A DNA stretch of 64,000 nucleotides from an uncultured Gammaproteobacteria bacterium (GCA_958295485.1 OY282354.1:2689001-2753000); one strand, 5' to 3'; counted from the stretch's first letter, positions 43,013 to 54,420 are shown. A program made the numbers and translations. The notes: generated by a model not told the origin, from the sequence alone.

Positions 43013-45243
43013 GTATCAATGCTTTCGGGTCTGGAACCGAGCAAGTAAGGGATGGAAGAAAACGTTATGCACGATTGACCAAAGGGCAAATTCACATTGT
43101 CCAACAAACCTGTGCCGGGAGGCGGCGACAGTTCGATTCTTTTCATATTTTGTCGTTTGACTATATTTCCCCATATTTTCATGGCGCCGGACGCCCCCGT
43201 GTACAGGGTCGATTGATTATCATCGCGTCCAAGCCAGACAACACCCATAACGTCATCGCCAAACCCGACAAACCAGCTATCACGCAGGTCATTGGTAGTG
43301 CCTGTTTTACCGGCCAGCGGAAGTTTGTCCGGGATGATATTATACAGACTACGGCCTGTACCATGATTTATCGTTTGCACCAACATGAAATTGGTCAGGA
43401 ATACGGCCTCTGTTTGCAAGGCTTGGCGCACGTCCAGACTGTAGCGTTTCAATGCTCGTCCTTTTTCATCCAATACCTCCCTGATGCTGTTAACGGGCAC
43501 GAAAAAGCCACCGTTCGCCAGGGTCTGATACATCTGGCTGACTTGAAGCGGGGTTAATTCAAACGCGCCTAACAACAGGGATGGAAATGGCTCCAGGTTA
43601 CTTATACCCCCGGTTTTTTCGATTGAATCAATGACTTTTTTCAAGCCGACCTCCCGGCCCAAATTTACGGTTGCCTTGTTGTATGATTTGGCCAGGGCTT
43701 CCATGAGACTCACCCGCCCATGATTTTTTCTATCATAATTCTTTGGCTGCCAATAGGCTCCATCAGCCAGCCTTATCGATATATCAGCATCATTCACCTT
43801 TGATACGAGCGAATATTGTTGTGGATTTGTCAGCGCCGAATAATAAATAAACGGCTTGACCAGCGACCCTATGGAACGCCTGGCGTGCATTGCCCGGTTA
43901 AAACCGACGTCATCCGCGTTCCTGCCCCCGGTCAAAGACAACACTGCGCCAGTACTGCTTTGCACAAAAATGCTCGCCGCCTGCAAAGTTCCCGGCTTCA
44001 GGGATTTTGCCCGTTCAAGTTTTTTCAGTTGATCAAGCGTTGTCAGCTCAGCCACGTCCTGTCTGTCTGTCTCCAACGTGGTAAATATCCTCAAGCCTTT
44101 GGTGCGTAAGTCTTCAATATCATATTCACGCAACAGTTGATTTTTAACGAATTGTAAAAACGCGGGGTATTTGCTGAAGCTCCAGCGGGGTTTGGCGCTC
44201 AAATCCAGGGGTAGTGACTGTGCTTTTACCCGCGTCGCTTCATCCAGGTAACCCACCTGGAACATCAGGTCCAGCGCTAAATCACGCCTTTGCTTTGCCC
44301 TTGCCGGGTGTCGCCTGGGATTATAAAACGATGCGCCCTTGACCATGCCAACCAACAAGGCGATTTGATCCAGGCGCAATTCGTTCAGGGGTTTGGCGAA
44401 ATAGAATTCCGCCGCCGTGCCAAAGCCGTGAATACTGCGCTTTCCCTGCTGGCCCAGGTAAACCTCATTGATATAGGCGGTAAGGATTTCCTCCTTGCCA
44501 TACCGCCGCTCCATGAGCAATGCCATGATCATTTCATTGGCTTTCCTGGTCAAGGTCCGCTCCCGGCTCAGGAAAAAGTTCTTGACCAGTTGCTGGGTGA
44601 TAGTGCTGCCGCCCTGCGTGACCCGACCGCTTGAAATATTGCTGTAGAGCGCTCTCAGAATGCCCCTGAAATCAATGCCCGCGTGATGAAAATAATTTCT
44701 ATCCTCCACGGCCAGCAACGCGCCGATCAAAGAAGAGGGTATGTCAGCCTGGGCAACCAGCACGCGATCCTGAAAATTATCAGGATAAATCCTGCCGATA
44801 AGCGTCGGTTCCAGGCGCGCCAGCGGCATGGTTCGCTGCAAGTTCAAATCCAGAATCTGGCTGATCTTCTGATTATGGAACCTGACCTGTATGAGTTGAC
44901 CGTCTTGCCTGCCATCCCAGAAATGAAATTCACGCTGCATGAACCTGACCTGAGAAGGCGCCCGCTGATAGGTACCCGGACGATTGACGACGGATACCTT
45001 CTTATAGCCCAGGTCCAAAAGCAGTTTTTCGATTTTGCCGGGAGTTAACGCCTGGCCGATATATATCTCCACCGGACTTGCGTAAACACGGGCGGGCAAA
45101 GGCCATCTCTTGCCTTTAAACTCCGATTGGATGCGAAAATCCAACCAGGCGATGTGCCCCAAGGTTATGCAAACCAGGATGACTGTGATATGGACATACC
45201 AGGGAATATGAACCCTGAACCTGGAACGACGTTTAGCCCCCAT
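43000..45243 (-). CDS. mrcB: Bifunctional penicillin-binding protein 1B
   Basis: Polymerises and cross-links peptidoglycan. The 747-residue protein has a cytoplasmic basic tail and one membrane segment (residues ~14-32), a UB2H-like domain (K-R-W-P-L-P-A-R-V-Y-A-S-P), the GT51 glycosyltransferase domain with V-E-D-R-N-Y-F-H-H-A-G-I-D and G-G-S-T-I-T-Q-Q-L-V-K-N, and the transpeptidase with S-I-G-S-L-V-K (nucleophile Ser) and K-T-G-T-T-N-D. UB2H presence marks PBP1b. Lies 3 bp upstream of adk on the same strand order. Confidence 0.95.
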   Translation of the reverse strand: MGAKRRSRFRVHIPWYVHITVILVCITLGHIAWLDFRIQSEFKGKRWPLPARVYASPVEIYIGQALTPGKIEKLLLDLGYKKVSVVNRPGTYQRAPSQVRFMQREFHFWDGRQDGQLIQVRFHNQKISQILDLNLQRTMPLARLEPTLIGRIYPDNFQDRVLVAQADIPSSLIGALLAVEDRNYFHHAGIDFRGILRALYSNISSGRVTQGGSTITQQLVKNFFLSRERTLTRKANEMIMALLMERRYGKEEILTAYINEVYLGQQGKRSIHGFGTAAEFYFAKPLNELRLDQIALLVGMVKGASFYNPRRHPARAKQRRDLALDLMFQVGYLDEATRVKAQSLPLDLSAKPRWSFSKYPAFLQFVKNQLLREYDIEDLRTKGLRIFTTLETDRQDVAELTTLDQLKKLERAKSLKPGTLQAASIFVQSSTGAVLSLTGGRNADDVGFNRAMHARRSIGSLVKPFIYYSALTNPQQYSLVSKVNDADISIRLADGAYWQPKNYDRKNHGRVSLMEALAKSYNKATVNLGREVGLKKVIDSIEKTGGISNLEPFPSLLLGAFELTPLQVSQMYQTLANGGFFVPVNSIREVLDEKGRALKRYSLDVRQALQTEAVFLTNFMLVQTINHGTGRSLYNIIPDKLPLAGKTGTTNDLRDSWFVGFGDDVMGVVWLGRDDNQSTLYTGASGAMKIWGNIVKRQNMKRIELSPPPGTGLLDNVNLPFGQSCITFSSIPYLLGSRPESIDTCVH

Positions 45244-45246
45244 ATA

Positions 45247-45972
<726 letters not shown>

Positions 45973-46022
45973 TCAATAAAACAACGAAGGAAACCCTGAT
46001 TTATTCAGGGCTTCCCGAAACT

Positions 46023-46400
46023 ATGAAAATTGAACTCGACAATTCATACCAGGACCGGCCCAAGATTGCCGCATATTCGAATAACTCGATTACCGTTGCA
46101 AACACAGCCTATAGTTCAAACATCATAGTCACTACAGGGACGGTCATCGAAGGTTGCCTGCCGAATAATGTACAAAATATGGCGGAGTCTCACATCGAGA
46201 CCATTATCGGGTTCAACCCGGAAGTTGTTTTGTTCGGAACCGGAAAAATAATCACCTTCCCCCCGGATGAAATCTGTCACACACTCTATGTCCGGCAAAT
46301 CGGCTTTGAAGTCATGGATACAGGCGCAGCCTGTCGCTCCTTCAACTTTTTGTCAGGGGAAGGCCGGCAAGTCGTTTCCGCGCTCTTCATAATGGGGTAG
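46023..46400 (+). CDS. Mth938-like domain protein (DUF498)
   Basis: A 125-residue protein of the Mth938/NDUFAF3 family, implicated by homology in respiratory complex assembly in mitochondria but without an assigned role in bacteria. The core L-F-G-T-G, the central P-E-V-V-L, and the G-F-E-V-M-D-T-G-A-A-C-R-S-F-N segment match the family. No other gene in the neighbourhood suggests a partner. Confidence 0.82.
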   Translation: MKIELDNSYQDRPKIAAYSNNSITVANTAYSSNIIVTTGTVIEGCLPNNVQNMAESHIETIIGFNPEVVLFGTGKIITFPPDEICHTLYVRQIGFEVMDTGAACRSFNFLSGEGRQVVSALFIMG

Positions 46401-46451
46401 TCCACATTTTTCACCAGGGGACGCGCCTTTGCCGGCGAGGACCAACCCCCA

Positions 46452-47471
46452 TTAATTTTCGCTGAATAAGGCATCCAGGGAGAACCCCTCTCTTTTCAGG
46501 ATTTGCCGGAGACGTTTTATCGCTTCTATCTGAATCTGCCTGACCCGCTCTCTCGTCACGCCTAATTCCAGCCCGACCTCTTCCAATGTCGCCGCTTCTC
46601 TACCGTGCAGGCCAAATCGGCGCTCCACTACAGCGCACTGTTTCTCCGTCAGTTGATGCAGCCATTGATCAATGTGTTTTTTTACATCACTATTCTGGAG
46701 CAATAATGAGGGATCAGTATTGTGTTCGTCTGGAATGGTATCAAGCAGTGAACGCTCCGATTCCCGTCCTGACGGAGTATATGGAGTATCAACGGAAGTC
46801 ACCCTTTCATTTAATCCAAACATGCGTTTTACTCCTTCCAGTGGTCGGTCCAGCATTTCCGCTATATCTTCGGGGCTCGGTTCACGGTCAAGGGTTTGAG
46901 CCAATTTTCGGGCTGCGCGAAGATAAATATTGATCTCCTTGATAACATGGATGGGCAACCTGACCGTCCTGGTCTGGTTCATCAAGGCCCGTTCTATCGT
47001 TTGCCTTATCCACCAAGTGGCATAGGTTGAAAACCGGAAGCCCTTATCAGGATCAAACTTCTCTACGGCCCGGATCAAACCCAAATTACCCTCTTCAATC
47101 AGATCCAATAACGCCAAACCCCGATTCATGTAATGACGCGCTATTTTCACCACCAGTCGCAAATTACTTTCAATCATGCGCGCTCGCGCCGCAGCATCGC
47201 CGAGACGGGCCTTACGGGCAAAAAATATCTCTTCTTCGGCGGTTAATAACGGAGAAAATCCAATTTCATTCAAATATAAGCGGGTGGCGTCAAGATCACC
47301 CTCGGTAATGGGGGCCAGCTGATCTTCTTCTGCGCCCCCCTTGGCGGAAGCTGAATTATCCTGTTTCGAATCGGCGCTATCAAGAATGGATGAATTACCC
47401 AGTTCAAGGGCTTCAATCTCATTATTTTCTGACGCTTTCGGTTCCGCTCCCGCTTTTTTTGAACCTGTCAT
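46452..47471 (-). CDS. rpoS: Stationary-phase sigma factor RpoS
   Basis: Sigma-70-type factor of the general stress response. The 339-residue protein has an acidic N-terminus, region 1.2 ([11 protein letters not shown]), region 2 ([32 protein letters not shown]), region 3 and region 4 ([19 protein letters not shown]). The [11 protein letters not shown] block after region 2 is RpoS-specific. It follows nlpD by 22 bp, as in other Gammaproteobacteria. Confidence 0.96.
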   Translation of the reverse strand: MTGSKKAGAEPKASENNEIEALELGNSSILDSADSKQDNSASAKGGAEEDQLAPITEGDLDATRLYLNEIGFSPLLTAEEEIFFARKARLGDAAARARMIESNLRLVVKIARHYMNRGLALLDLIEEGNLGLIRAVEKFDPDKGFRFSTYATWWIRQTIERALMNQTRTVRLPIHVIKEINIYLRAARKLAQTLDREPSPEDIAEMLDRPLEGVKRMFGLNERVTSVDTPYTPSGRESERSLLDTIPDEHNTDPSLLLQNSDVKKHIDQWLHQLTEKQCAVVERRFGLHGREAATLEEVGLELGVTRERVRQIQIEAIKRLRQILKREGFSLDALFSEN

Positions 47472-47493
47472 GGCAGTAAAGCAGTCATTAAAC

Positions 47494-48318
47494 TCAACTT
47501 CGCGGCAGCTGATGCAACGGGTCTATCGGTTTTCCATTTTTACGAATTTCAAAATGTAAAACAGGGATGCCTTTGCTGTCTGAACCCATGGTCGATATTT
47601 GTTGTCCGGCTTTTACTTTATCACCTTCTGCCACGATCAATTTTTGATTGTGCGCATAGGCGCTCAGGTAAGTATCATTATGCTTGATGATGATAAGCTT
47701 ACCATAACCCAGCAACCCACTGCCGCTGTAAACTACTTCACCGGTTGCGGCGGCAACGACTCTCTGACCTGTTTTTCCAGAAATATCAATCCCTTTTTTT
47801 GCAGTCGGGGAATTGGATTTCAACAGCTTTCCCCGGGTCGGCCATTGCCAACGGACAGCTCCGCTTTTACTGGTGGGTTTATATGTCCCACTCGATTTTT
47901 GAGTATTTTCAGCGGGTGGTTTTGCCACGATCTTTTTACGCTTGGGCGTCCTTTTATTAATGACGGGACCGGGTTGCAATGAACTTCGCCCCTGTTTTGC
48001 CCCCTGTTTTGCCGGTTTAAGGCGAATAAGCTGACCGGGGTAAATGACATAAGGGGAATTAATCACGTTCCAGGAAGCAAGAGTCTTGGGATCATGTCCA
48101 TAACGCCAGGCAATGGAATACAAGGTATCGCCTTTATCAACGATATGAAATGTTCGTACTTCCTTCTTTTCTACGATAGCGGAAGAAGTTACCGTGGCGT
48201 CAGCCGGTTTGTTGCCATGACGGCCCGAAACAGGCGCCTTGACTGCCGTGGTACAGGCTTGAATGATACTCACCAGGAAAAATATCAGACAAACGCCTAG
48301 AAATTTCTGTTTCCCCAT
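47494..48318 (-). CDS. nlpD: Murein hydrolase activator NlpD
   Basis: Outer-membrane lipoprotein that activates amidases during cell separation. The 274-residue protein starts at the ATG at 48318 (GGGAG 5 bases upstream), has a signal peptide with lipobox I-Q-A-C, a LysM domain ([18 protein letters not shown]), a Pro/Lys-rich linker and a C-terminal M23-type domain. In that domain the usual catalytic H-x-H pattern is not clear (I see A-Y-A-H-N and [10 protein letters not shown]), as in other degenerate NlpD proteins. Between pcm and rpoS. Confidence 0.93.
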   Translation of the reverse strand: MGKQKFLGVCLIFFLVSIIQACTTAVKAPVSGRHGNKPADATVTSSAIVEKKEVRTFHIVDKGDTLYSIAWRYGHDPKTLASWNVINSPYVIYPGQLIRLKPAKQGAKQGRSSLQPGPVINKRTPKRKKIVAKPPAENTQKSSGTYKPTSKSGAVRWQWPTRGKLLKSNSPTAKKGIDISGKTGQRVVAAATGEVVYSGSGLLGYGKLIIIKHNDTYLSAYAHNQKLIVAEGDKVKAGQQISTMGSDSKGIPVLHFEIRKNGKPIDPLHQLPRS

Positions 48319-48328
48319 AACACTCCCG

Positions 48329-48988
48329 TCAACCCATACCTCCAAGCATAGGCACAAAACTGACCCAATCCAATCGTTTTTTAGTAAACCCCTCATCAGT
48401 TCGGGCTATCGACAGCAATTCCTGTTCGCCACTGCGACCGATGGGAATAATCAAACGACCGTTGGGAGCTAACTGCTCCAATAATACCTCCGGGACTGTG
48501 ATCGGCGCGGCAGATACCAGGATCCCATTGTAAAGCGCATTCTCCGGCCAACCTGAATTACCATCGCCGTATTTCACTTTGATATTTCGATATTTCAGCG
48601 CATAAAAACGCTGCCTGGCCTTGGTCAATAAGGCCTCGACCCGCTCGATGCTGTAAACCTGGCGGGCAAACTGCGCGAGAATGGCTGTTTGATAGCCACA
48701 ACCCGTACCGATTTCCAGCACTTTGTCCAGGTCTTCAATCTCCAATAATGCCTCGGTCATGCGCGCGACAATATAGGGTTGCGAGATGGTTTGATTATGC
48801 CCGATAGGCAAGGCGGTATTGTCATAAGCGCGGCTTGCCAACGCCTCATCGACAAAAATATGCCTGGGCGTGTTTTTGATAGCGGCCAGGACTCGTTCCG
48901 ACTGGACTCCCATTTCCCTTAATTGCCCTACCAGCCTGTCCCTGGAACGCTGGGAGGTCATGCCAATGCCCTGAAACCGACTGGTCAT
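48329..48988 (-). CDS. pcm: Protein-L-isoaspartate O-methyltransferase
   Basis: Repairs isoaspartyl residues in aged proteins using AdoMet. The 219-residue protein has V-L-E-I-G-T-G-C-G-Y-Q-T-A-I-L and the family N-terminus with G-H-N-Q-T-I-S-Q-P-Y. I chose the ATG at 48988, which overlaps the surE stop as ATGA. It is followed by nlpD. A second, exported homologue occurs at 62577-63314. Confidence 0.95.
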   Translation of the reverse strand: MTSRFQGIGMTSQRSRDRLVGQLREMGVQSERVLAAIKNTPRHIFVDEALASRAYDNTALPIGHNQTISQPYIVARMTEALLEIEDLDKVLEIGTGCGYQTAILAQFARQVYSIERVEALLTKARQRFYALKYRNIKVKYGDGNSGWPENALYNGILVSAAPITVPEVLLEQLAPNGRLIIPIGRSGEQELLSIARTDEGFTKKRLDWVSFVPMLGGMG

Positions 48989-49740
48989 ATGTCGATGTCC
49001 GTTACCCAACCGCTGATTCGCTCCCTGGCCGAAAACCGAGTCAGGTCCACCAGCAAGGGCGTGATGGAAATTTTTTTGCTCTTGTAAACCGCGTGAAAAT
49101 CCGTGCCCCGACCGTCGTCTTTACCCGGGCCGGCGGGGCCGATCCAGTACATGGTTCGACCCCTGGGGTCCTTCATCCTGATGGCTTGGCCGGATTTATG
49201 TCTATGGCCCAACCGGGTCACTTCAAAACCGTTCAATTGTTCAAACGGCACGTCCGGAATGTTGATATTCAACAACAAATCATGGTCAAGGGGGTCCACA
49301 AGCAGTTTCCCGATCAAATTTTCGACCACTCGCGCCGCGGTTTCATAATGGGTGGGATCCTCACCGGCCAAAGACAGCGCAATGGAAAGCCGGCCTAAAA
49401 ATCGCCCCTCCATGGCCGCGGCCACGGTACCCGAATAAATGACGTCATCACCCAGGTTCGCTCCATGGTTAATCCCACTGATCACCATATCCGGCATGTT
49501 ATCCAGCAAACCGGTTATAGCCAGGTGAACACAGTCTGTCGGCGTACCGTTAACGTAAACAAACCCGTTGGCCGCTTCTCTTGCATAAAGCGGGGCATCC
49601 AGGGTCAGTGAATTACTGGCGCCACTTCGATTTCTGTCCGGCGCAACCACCGTGATCTCGCCAAAAACAGACATCTTCTGCGCCAGAATTTCTAAACCAA
49701 CGGCCTCGTAGCCATCATCATTACTCAACAGGAAGTGCAT
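48985..49740 (-). CDS. surE: 5'-/3'-nucleotidase SurE
   Basis: Metal-dependent nucleotidase and survival protein. The 251-residue protein opens with L-L-S-N-D-D-G-Y (metal ligands), with S-G-x-N-x-G-A-N-L-G-D-D and Y-S-G-T-V-A-A-A-M-E later. Start of the surE-pcm-nlpD-rpoS cluster typical of Gammaproteobacteria. Confidence 0.96.
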   Translation of the reverse strand: MHFLLSNDDGYEAVGLEILAQKMSVFGEITVVAPDRNRSGASNSLTLDAPLYAREAANGFVYVNGTPTDCVHLAITGLLDNMPDMVISGINHGANLGDDVIYSGTVAAAMEGRFLGRLSIALSLAGEDPTHYETAARVVENLIGKLLVDPLDHDLLLNINIPDVPFEQLNGFEVTRLGHRHKSGQAIRMKDPRGRTMYWIGPAGPGKDDGRGTDFHAVYKSKKISITPLLVDLTRFSARERISGWVTDIDI

Positions 49741-49777
49741 TCGCTTACCTTTTCATATTGGCTACGGAGGACATAAA

Positions 49778-50710
49778 TCACCCGCTGGCGGGCAACCACG
49801 GCGGGTTGCCCCCACCCAGTAGAAATTCCAGCAAGGCCTTTTGTGAATGCAGGCGGTTGCCGGCCTCCTCCCAAACAACGCTTTGGCTGCCATCGATAAC
49901 CTCGGCGCTCACCTCCTCGCCGCGATGAGCCGGCAGACAGTGCATGAAAATCGCATCCGTCGCAGCCTGCGCCATAACCTCCGGGGTTACCTGGAACGGT
50001 TTGAACGACGCCAGTCTCTTTTCTCTTTCAGGTTCCTGGCCCATGCTCATCCAGGTATCGGTTACCACCAGGTCGGCGTCTTCAGCAGCCCGCCCCGGTT
50101 CTTGAGTAACCGTAACGTTATCCCCGGCCGCATCGACGATCGCCGGGTCCGGCTGATACTCTCCGGGGCAGGCGATAATCAATTCGAAATCCAATATCCT
50201 TGCGGCGTTGATATAGGAATGACACATGTTGTTCCCGTCGCCGAACCAGGCAATCCTTTTCCCTTTAATATCGCCCCTGGCTTCATTAAAAGTCTGCAAG
50301 TCCGCCAACAACTGGCAGGGGTGGTAACTATCCGACAAGCCGTTGATCACGGGCACGGAAGAATTTTCTGCAAAACGGATGAGTTTCTCATGCTCGTAAA
50401 TCCTTATCATGACACAATCAACCATGTTCGATAATACCCTGGCAGTATCTTCGACAGGCTCGCCGCGGCCTAATTGGGTGTCATTCGCCGACAGGAAAAT
50501 AGCATGGCCGCCGAGGTGCGTCATGGCGGTCTCAAATGAAACGCGGGTACGGGTGGAGGATTTTTCAAATACCATCGCCAACACCCGGCCGGCACAGGTT
50601 CGTTGCAGGTTTTTTCGGTTGGCCTCTTTCTTCAAGTCGATGGCCCTGGCTATCAGGGCTTCAATTTCAGAACGATCCAGGTCCCTCAAGGTCAAGAAGT
50701 GGCGCGGCAT
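49778..50710 (-). CDS. argF: Ornithine carbamoyltransferase
   Basis: Makes citrulline from ornithine and carbamoyl phosphate in arginine synthesis. The 310-residue protein has the carbamoyl-phosphate motif S-S-T-R-T-R-V-S-F-E (near residue 53) and the ornithine/catalytic motif H-C-L-P-A-H-R-G (near residue 262). I chose the ATG at 50710 (M-P-R-H-F), with GGGA 8-9 bases upstream; the ATG at 50764 would overlap argD by 25 bp. Directly after argD. Confidence 0.95.
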   Translation of the reverse strand: MPRHFLTLRDLDRSEIEALIARAIDLKKEANRKNLQRTCAGRVLAMVFEKSSTRTRVSFETAMTHLGGHAIFLSANDTQLGRGEPVEDTARVLSNMVDCVMIRIYEHEKLIRFAENSSVPVINGLSDSYHPCQLLADLQTFNEARGDIKGKRIAWFGDGNNMCHSYINAARILDFELIIACPGEYQPDPAIVDAAGDNVTVTQEPGRAAEDADLVVTDTWMSMGQEPEREKRLASFKPFQVTPEVMAQAATDAIFMHCLPAHRGEEVSAEVIDGSQSVVWEEAGNRLHSQKALLEFLLGGGNPPWLPASG

Positions 50711-50739
50711 ATTGTTTTTCCCACTTGCGGCGGCGTCTG

Positions 50740-51906
50740 TCAAAGGGACTTTATCAAAAGGCAAACCGTATCGACGATTTGATTCATCTCATCATCCGAG
50801 ATGATCAACGGCGGCAACAACCGCACTACTCTCTTCGCGGCAACGTTTATCAGCAAGCGTTGTTTCAGGGCCTGGCCGACCAGTTCAGTGCAGTCGCCGG
50901 CAAGTTCAATGCCGATCATTAATCCTTTACCGCGTATTTCCACGACTTTATCAAGCCTCCCCAATTCATCCCCGAACCTTTTCAGCATGATTGTACCCAA
51001 TTCGCCCGCCCGGCCGGCCAGTTTTTGCCTGGACATGCTCTCTATTACAGCAAGCGCGGCAGCCGAGGCCAGGGGGTTGCCGCCGAAAGTTGAACCATGA
51101 CTGCCCGGGACCATGATTTCTGCGACGGCTTCCGAGGCCAGACAAGCGCCAATCGGCAAGCCGTTCCCCAAGGATTTCGCCAGGGTGACAACATCAGGCA
51201 GAATATTTTCATGTTGATACGCGAACCAGGCGCCGGTGCGGCACATGCCTGTCTGGACTTCATCCAGCGCCAACAACCAACCGTTCTGATTGCAAATCTC
51301 TCGCAGGGCTTGCAGGTAACCGGGGGTGGGGACCACCACTCCACCCTCGCCCTGTATGGGTTCAAGCATCACTGCGACGATTCGCTTGCGGACGTCGTCC
51401 AACTTGTCCAAGGCGTTGATATCGTCATAGGGAACGTGCCGAAACCCGGCTAATAAAGGCGAAAATCCAGCCTGGATTGCAGGGTTCCCGGTCGCGCTCA
51501 GCGTGGACATGGTCCGCCCATGAAAACTGCCGTTCATTACAACAATGACCGGGTCTTCCACCTGTTTATGGTGGGCGTACTTCCGGCATATTTTTATCGC
51601 GGTCTCATTGGCTTCGGCGCCCGAGTTACAGAAAAAAACTTTATCCAGTCCGGAAATCCCGGTCAATCGGTCCGCCAGTTTCTCCTGTAACGGGATCCGA
51701 TAAAGATTGGATGTATGGATTAATCGGCCGGCCTGTTTCGCTATCACTCCGGCGATCTCAGGGTTGGCATGCCCCAGGCTACAGACTGCAACCCCACTCA
51801 ATGCATCAAGGTATCGTTCGCCCCGTTGATCAACCAGCCATGCGCCATGACCCGATTCAAAACCGATATCCATGCGCTGGTAGGTAGACATGATTGATTC
51901 CGACAT
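50740..51906 (-). CDS. argD: Acetylornithine aminotransferase
   Basis: PLP enzyme of arginine synthesis that aminates N-acetylglutamate semialdehyde. The 388-residue class-III aminotransferase has F-C-N-S-G-A-E-A-N-E, F-H-G-R-T, L-D-E-V-Q-T-G-M-C-R-T-G and the PLP lysine in L-A-K-S-L-G-N-G. Followed within 30 bp by argF, so the two are an operon. Confidence 0.94.
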   Translation of the reverse strand: MSESIMSTYQRMDIGFESGHGAWLVDQRGERYLDALSGVAVCSLGHANPEIAGVIAKQAGRLIHTSNLYRIPLQEKLADRLTGISGLDKVFFCNSGAEANETAIKICRKYAHHKQVEDPVIVVMNGSFHGRTMSTLSATGNPAIQAGFSPLLAGFRHVPYDDINALDKLDDVRKRIVAVMLEPIQGEGGVVVPTPGYLQALREICNQNGWLLALDEVQTGMCRTGAWFAYQHENILPDVVTLAKSLGNGLPIGACLASEAVAEIMVPGSHGSTFGGNPLASAAALAVIESMSRQKLAGRAGELGTIMLKRFGDELGRLDKVVEIRGKGLMIGIELAGDCTELVGQALKQRLLINVAAKRVVRLLPPLIISDDEMNQIVDTVCLLIKSL

Positions 51907-51990
51907 AGTTTTAAAGAAATAACGGCAATTTGTGTCATGCCGGCGAATGCCTGCACCCGGTTAAACTACTTTCCTTGCAGCCACTCCCCT

Positions 51991-52070
51991 GCAGGGGCAA
52001 GCCCCCGTGCCTGCCCTGACGACACCTCGCGATCACCCGATACAAGGCAACAACAGGGGGTTGCCCCTGC
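51991..52070. repeat. Long-range GC-rich inverted repeat
   Basis: GCAGGGGCAAGCCCC near 51991 faces GGGGGTTGCCCCTGC ending 52070; the 10 outer bases (GCAGGGGCAA and TTGCCCCTGC) are exactly complementary. The tail CGAATGACGCC is a common ending of dispersed palindromes in proteobacteria. It fills much of the argD to membrane-protein gap (51907-52143). Confidence 0.55.
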
Positions 52071-52143
52071 GAATGACGCCTTGCAACCGCCCCCAAGCCC
52101 GGGCCGGGGGGCGCCTCTACCGTCCCCTGGCAAGAAATGCCGG

Positions 52144-52752
52144 TTAAAAAGGCAATCCGTGTCCATGCCCGACCATGCACATGAGCATGGGTATGGACAG
52201 GAAAGTATTGGTGCGTGAAGTCATGGCGGCGACCACCTTGGCCTTGGCCTTTTCTTCATCCGAGGCCTCGACGATGCCGAGGATCTTCTTCTGGTTCGGC
52301 CAGATTAACACCCAGACGTTAAACAGCATGATGGTGCCCAGCCATGCGCCCACGCCGATAATGACCGCGCCCTTACCCAACATGAAGGCATTGGCAAAGC
52401 CGACACCCATTATTTCCAACGCCATTGCGCCGGTCAACCAGGTGAGTAAAGCGGCCCAGCGGAACCACAACAAAGCCAGGGGGGCTACGTATTTGCTGAC
52501 CGCCGCCGGCCCCGGCCCGTCAGTGTCCGCCGTCGCCGCGGCAACCGCGGGGGTCTGGACAAAATTGAAATAATACAGCAGGCCTATCCAGATAACCCCG
52601 AAAAAAACATGCAGCCAAACCGTTAACGACCACGCGTTGAGAGCGCCACCGGCCATGCTGTCAGGCAAGCGCATGTTAATCAAAATAGCTATCACCACTG
52701 CGGCAACGAAGCCCAAAACCAGTGTACCCGTAATAGATTTAAGTGGATTCAT
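52144..52752 (-). CDS. Urate-oxidase N-terminal-type membrane protein
   Basis: A 202-residue multi-span membrane protein matching the N-terminal domain of PuuD-type urate hydroxylases (H-V-F-F-G-V-I-W-I-G-L-L-Y-Y-F-N-F-V-Q, R-W-A-A-L-L-T-W-L-T-G, and N-V-W-V-L-I-W-P-N-Q-K-K). The cytochrome c domain of full-length PuuD is absent. Start at the second of two adjacent ATGs (52752), placing GGGAG 6 bases upstream. Without purine genes nearby urate oxidation is doubtful; stand-alone members exist with unknown role. Confidence 0.75.
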   Translation of the reverse strand: MNPLKSITGTLVLGFVAAVVIAILINMRLPDSMAGGALNAWSLTVWLHVFFGVIWIGLLYYFNFVQTPAVAAATADTDGPGPAAVSKYVAPLALLWFRWAALLTWLTGAMALEIMGVGFANAFMLGKGAVIIGVGAWLGTIMLFNVWVLIWPNQKKILGIVEASDEEKAKAKVVAAMTSRTNTFLSIPMLMCMVGHGHGLPF

Positions 52753-52837
52753 CATTGTCTCCCATATATGCTCTGGTAGATTTTGGTTAAAATACAACGT
52801 CCCGGTGATTATACCTGAATTTAGTGCATGGTAATCA

Positions 52838-54364
52838 ATGAATTCCATTGAAAGAAGTCTTTTTATCAACCGTATTCAGGCTGTATGCGCGGAAATGGGC
52901 GTCATCCTGCGACAAAGCGCCATTTCCCCCAATATCAAAGACCGTCTGGATTTCTCCTGCGCGCTGTTTGATGAGGCCGGCCGGTTATGCGCGCAGGCTG
53001 CGCATATCCCGGTGCACCTGGGCAGCATGGCTTACGCCATGGGCGATGTCATCTCGCAGGTTGAATGGCTGCCCGGCGATATGGTCATCCTCAATGACCC
53101 CTATTTAGGCGGCACCCACCTGCCTGACGTGACCTTGATCGCCCCTCTCTTTGAGCGGGACCGACTGGTCGGGTTCGTGGCAAACCGCGCTCATCATGCA
53201 GATATAGGCGGCAGCACGCCGGGCTCAATGCCCGTATCCGGTACCCTGGCGGAGGAAGGCATCATCATCTCTCCTGTTAAAATCATCACGGATCATCAAA
53301 TCAATGCCCCGGTCATCGATGGCATCAAGGGGCGACTACGCACCCCTGACATCGGCCATGCGGATATTTTCGCCCAGGTCAGCGGAAATAAACGAGGCGA
53401 CAAACTCATCCACGAATTAATAACAAAAATGGGGCTGGAGAATTTCCAAAATGGCTTGACCGGGATACAAGATTATGCCGAACGCCTCGCGCTCACAGGC
53501 TTGCAAAAGATCCCTGACGGGACTTATCGCTTCACCGATGTAATGGACAGCGACGGAATGGGCAACAGCGACATCCCCATAAAAGTAAAAATCACCGTCG
53601 GCGGCGGGCAGGTGGAGGTGGATTTTGCCGGGACGTCCGCGCAAGTGTCCGGCAACATCAACTGTCCCAAGTCAGTAACCGCTGCGGCTGTATATTATTG
53701 TTTCCATTGTTTGATGCCGGTGGAGACGCCTCCCTGCGCCGGCAGCCTTCGTTCAATCAAAATGGTTGTGCCGGAGCGGAGTCTGCTCAACGCCGTCTAC
53801 CCGGCTGCGGTCGCCGCCGGCAACGTGGAAACGAGCACGCGCATAGTGGACGTTATTTCAGGGGCGCTTGCCCAGGCCCTGCCTGAAATCATTCCGGCGG
53901 CAAGCCAGGGCAGCATGAACAACGTCACTTTCGGCAGCGATCACTGGGATTACTACGAGACCATCGGCGGCGGCATGGGCGGCGGCGCGTCCTTTCCGGG
54001 CCTGGATGCAATCCATTCCCACATGACCAATACCTTGAACACCCCCATCGAAGTCATGGAAATGAATTATCCGGTCAGGGTCAACCGGTATTGCATCCGC
54101 AGGAATTCCGGCGGCGCCGGGCGGCATCCGGGCGGCAACGGCATCATCCGCGAGTTCCATTTCAAAGAAAGCGCCCAGGTCACCCTGCTCACCGAACGAC
54201 GCCACAACCCACCCTGGGGCATTGCCTCAGGCAAACCCGCAGCCACGGGCGGCAATTATCTCAACGACGATCCAATCGAGGCAAAAGTCAGCGTGCAGGC
54301 AAACCCCGGCGACCGGTTAAGGATTGAAACTCCCGGCGGGGGCGGCTGGGGAAAACCTGGATGA
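52838..54364 (+). CDS. Hydantoinase B / oxoprolinase family protein
   Basis: A 508-residue HyuB-type subunit. Family features include an early [40 protein letters not shown] and E-M-N-Y-P-V-R-V, then a Gly-rich [10 protein letters not shown]. Relatives hydrolyse N-methylhydantoin or 5-oxoproline together with a HyuA ATPase subunit. No hyuA lies in the window, so this copy is an orphan or its partner is elsewhere. It diverges from the membrane-protein gene, 85 bp apart. Confidence 0.87.
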   Translation: MNSIERSLFINRIQAVCAEMGVILRQSAISPNIKDRLDFSCALFDEAGRLCAQAAHIPVHLGSMAYAMGDVISQVEWLPGDMVILNDPYLGGTHLPDVTLIAPLFERDRLVGFVANRAHHADIGGSTPGSMPVSGTLAEEGIIISPVKIITDHQINAPVIDGIKGRLRTPDIGHADIFAQVSGNKRGDKLIHELITKMGLENFQNGLTGIQDYAERLALTGLQKIPDGTYRFTDVMDSDGMGNSDIPIKVKITVGGGQVEVDFAGTSAQVSGNINCPKSVTAAAVYYCFHCLMPVETPPCAGSLRSIKMVVPERSLLNAVYPAAVAAGNVETSTRIVDVISGALAQALPEIIPAASQGSMNNVTFGSDHWDYYETIGGGMGGGASFPGLDAIHSHMTNTLNTPIEVMEMNYPVRVNRYCIRRNSGGAGRHPGGNGIIREFHFKESAQVTLLTERRHNPPWGIASGKPAATGGNYLNDDPIEAKVSVQANPGDRLRIETPGGGGWGKPG

Positions 54365-54420
54365 GGGTGGCGGCAGGGATTATAATGGTGTAGACTGCAA
54401 TTTTTTAACCGAGACTGTAA

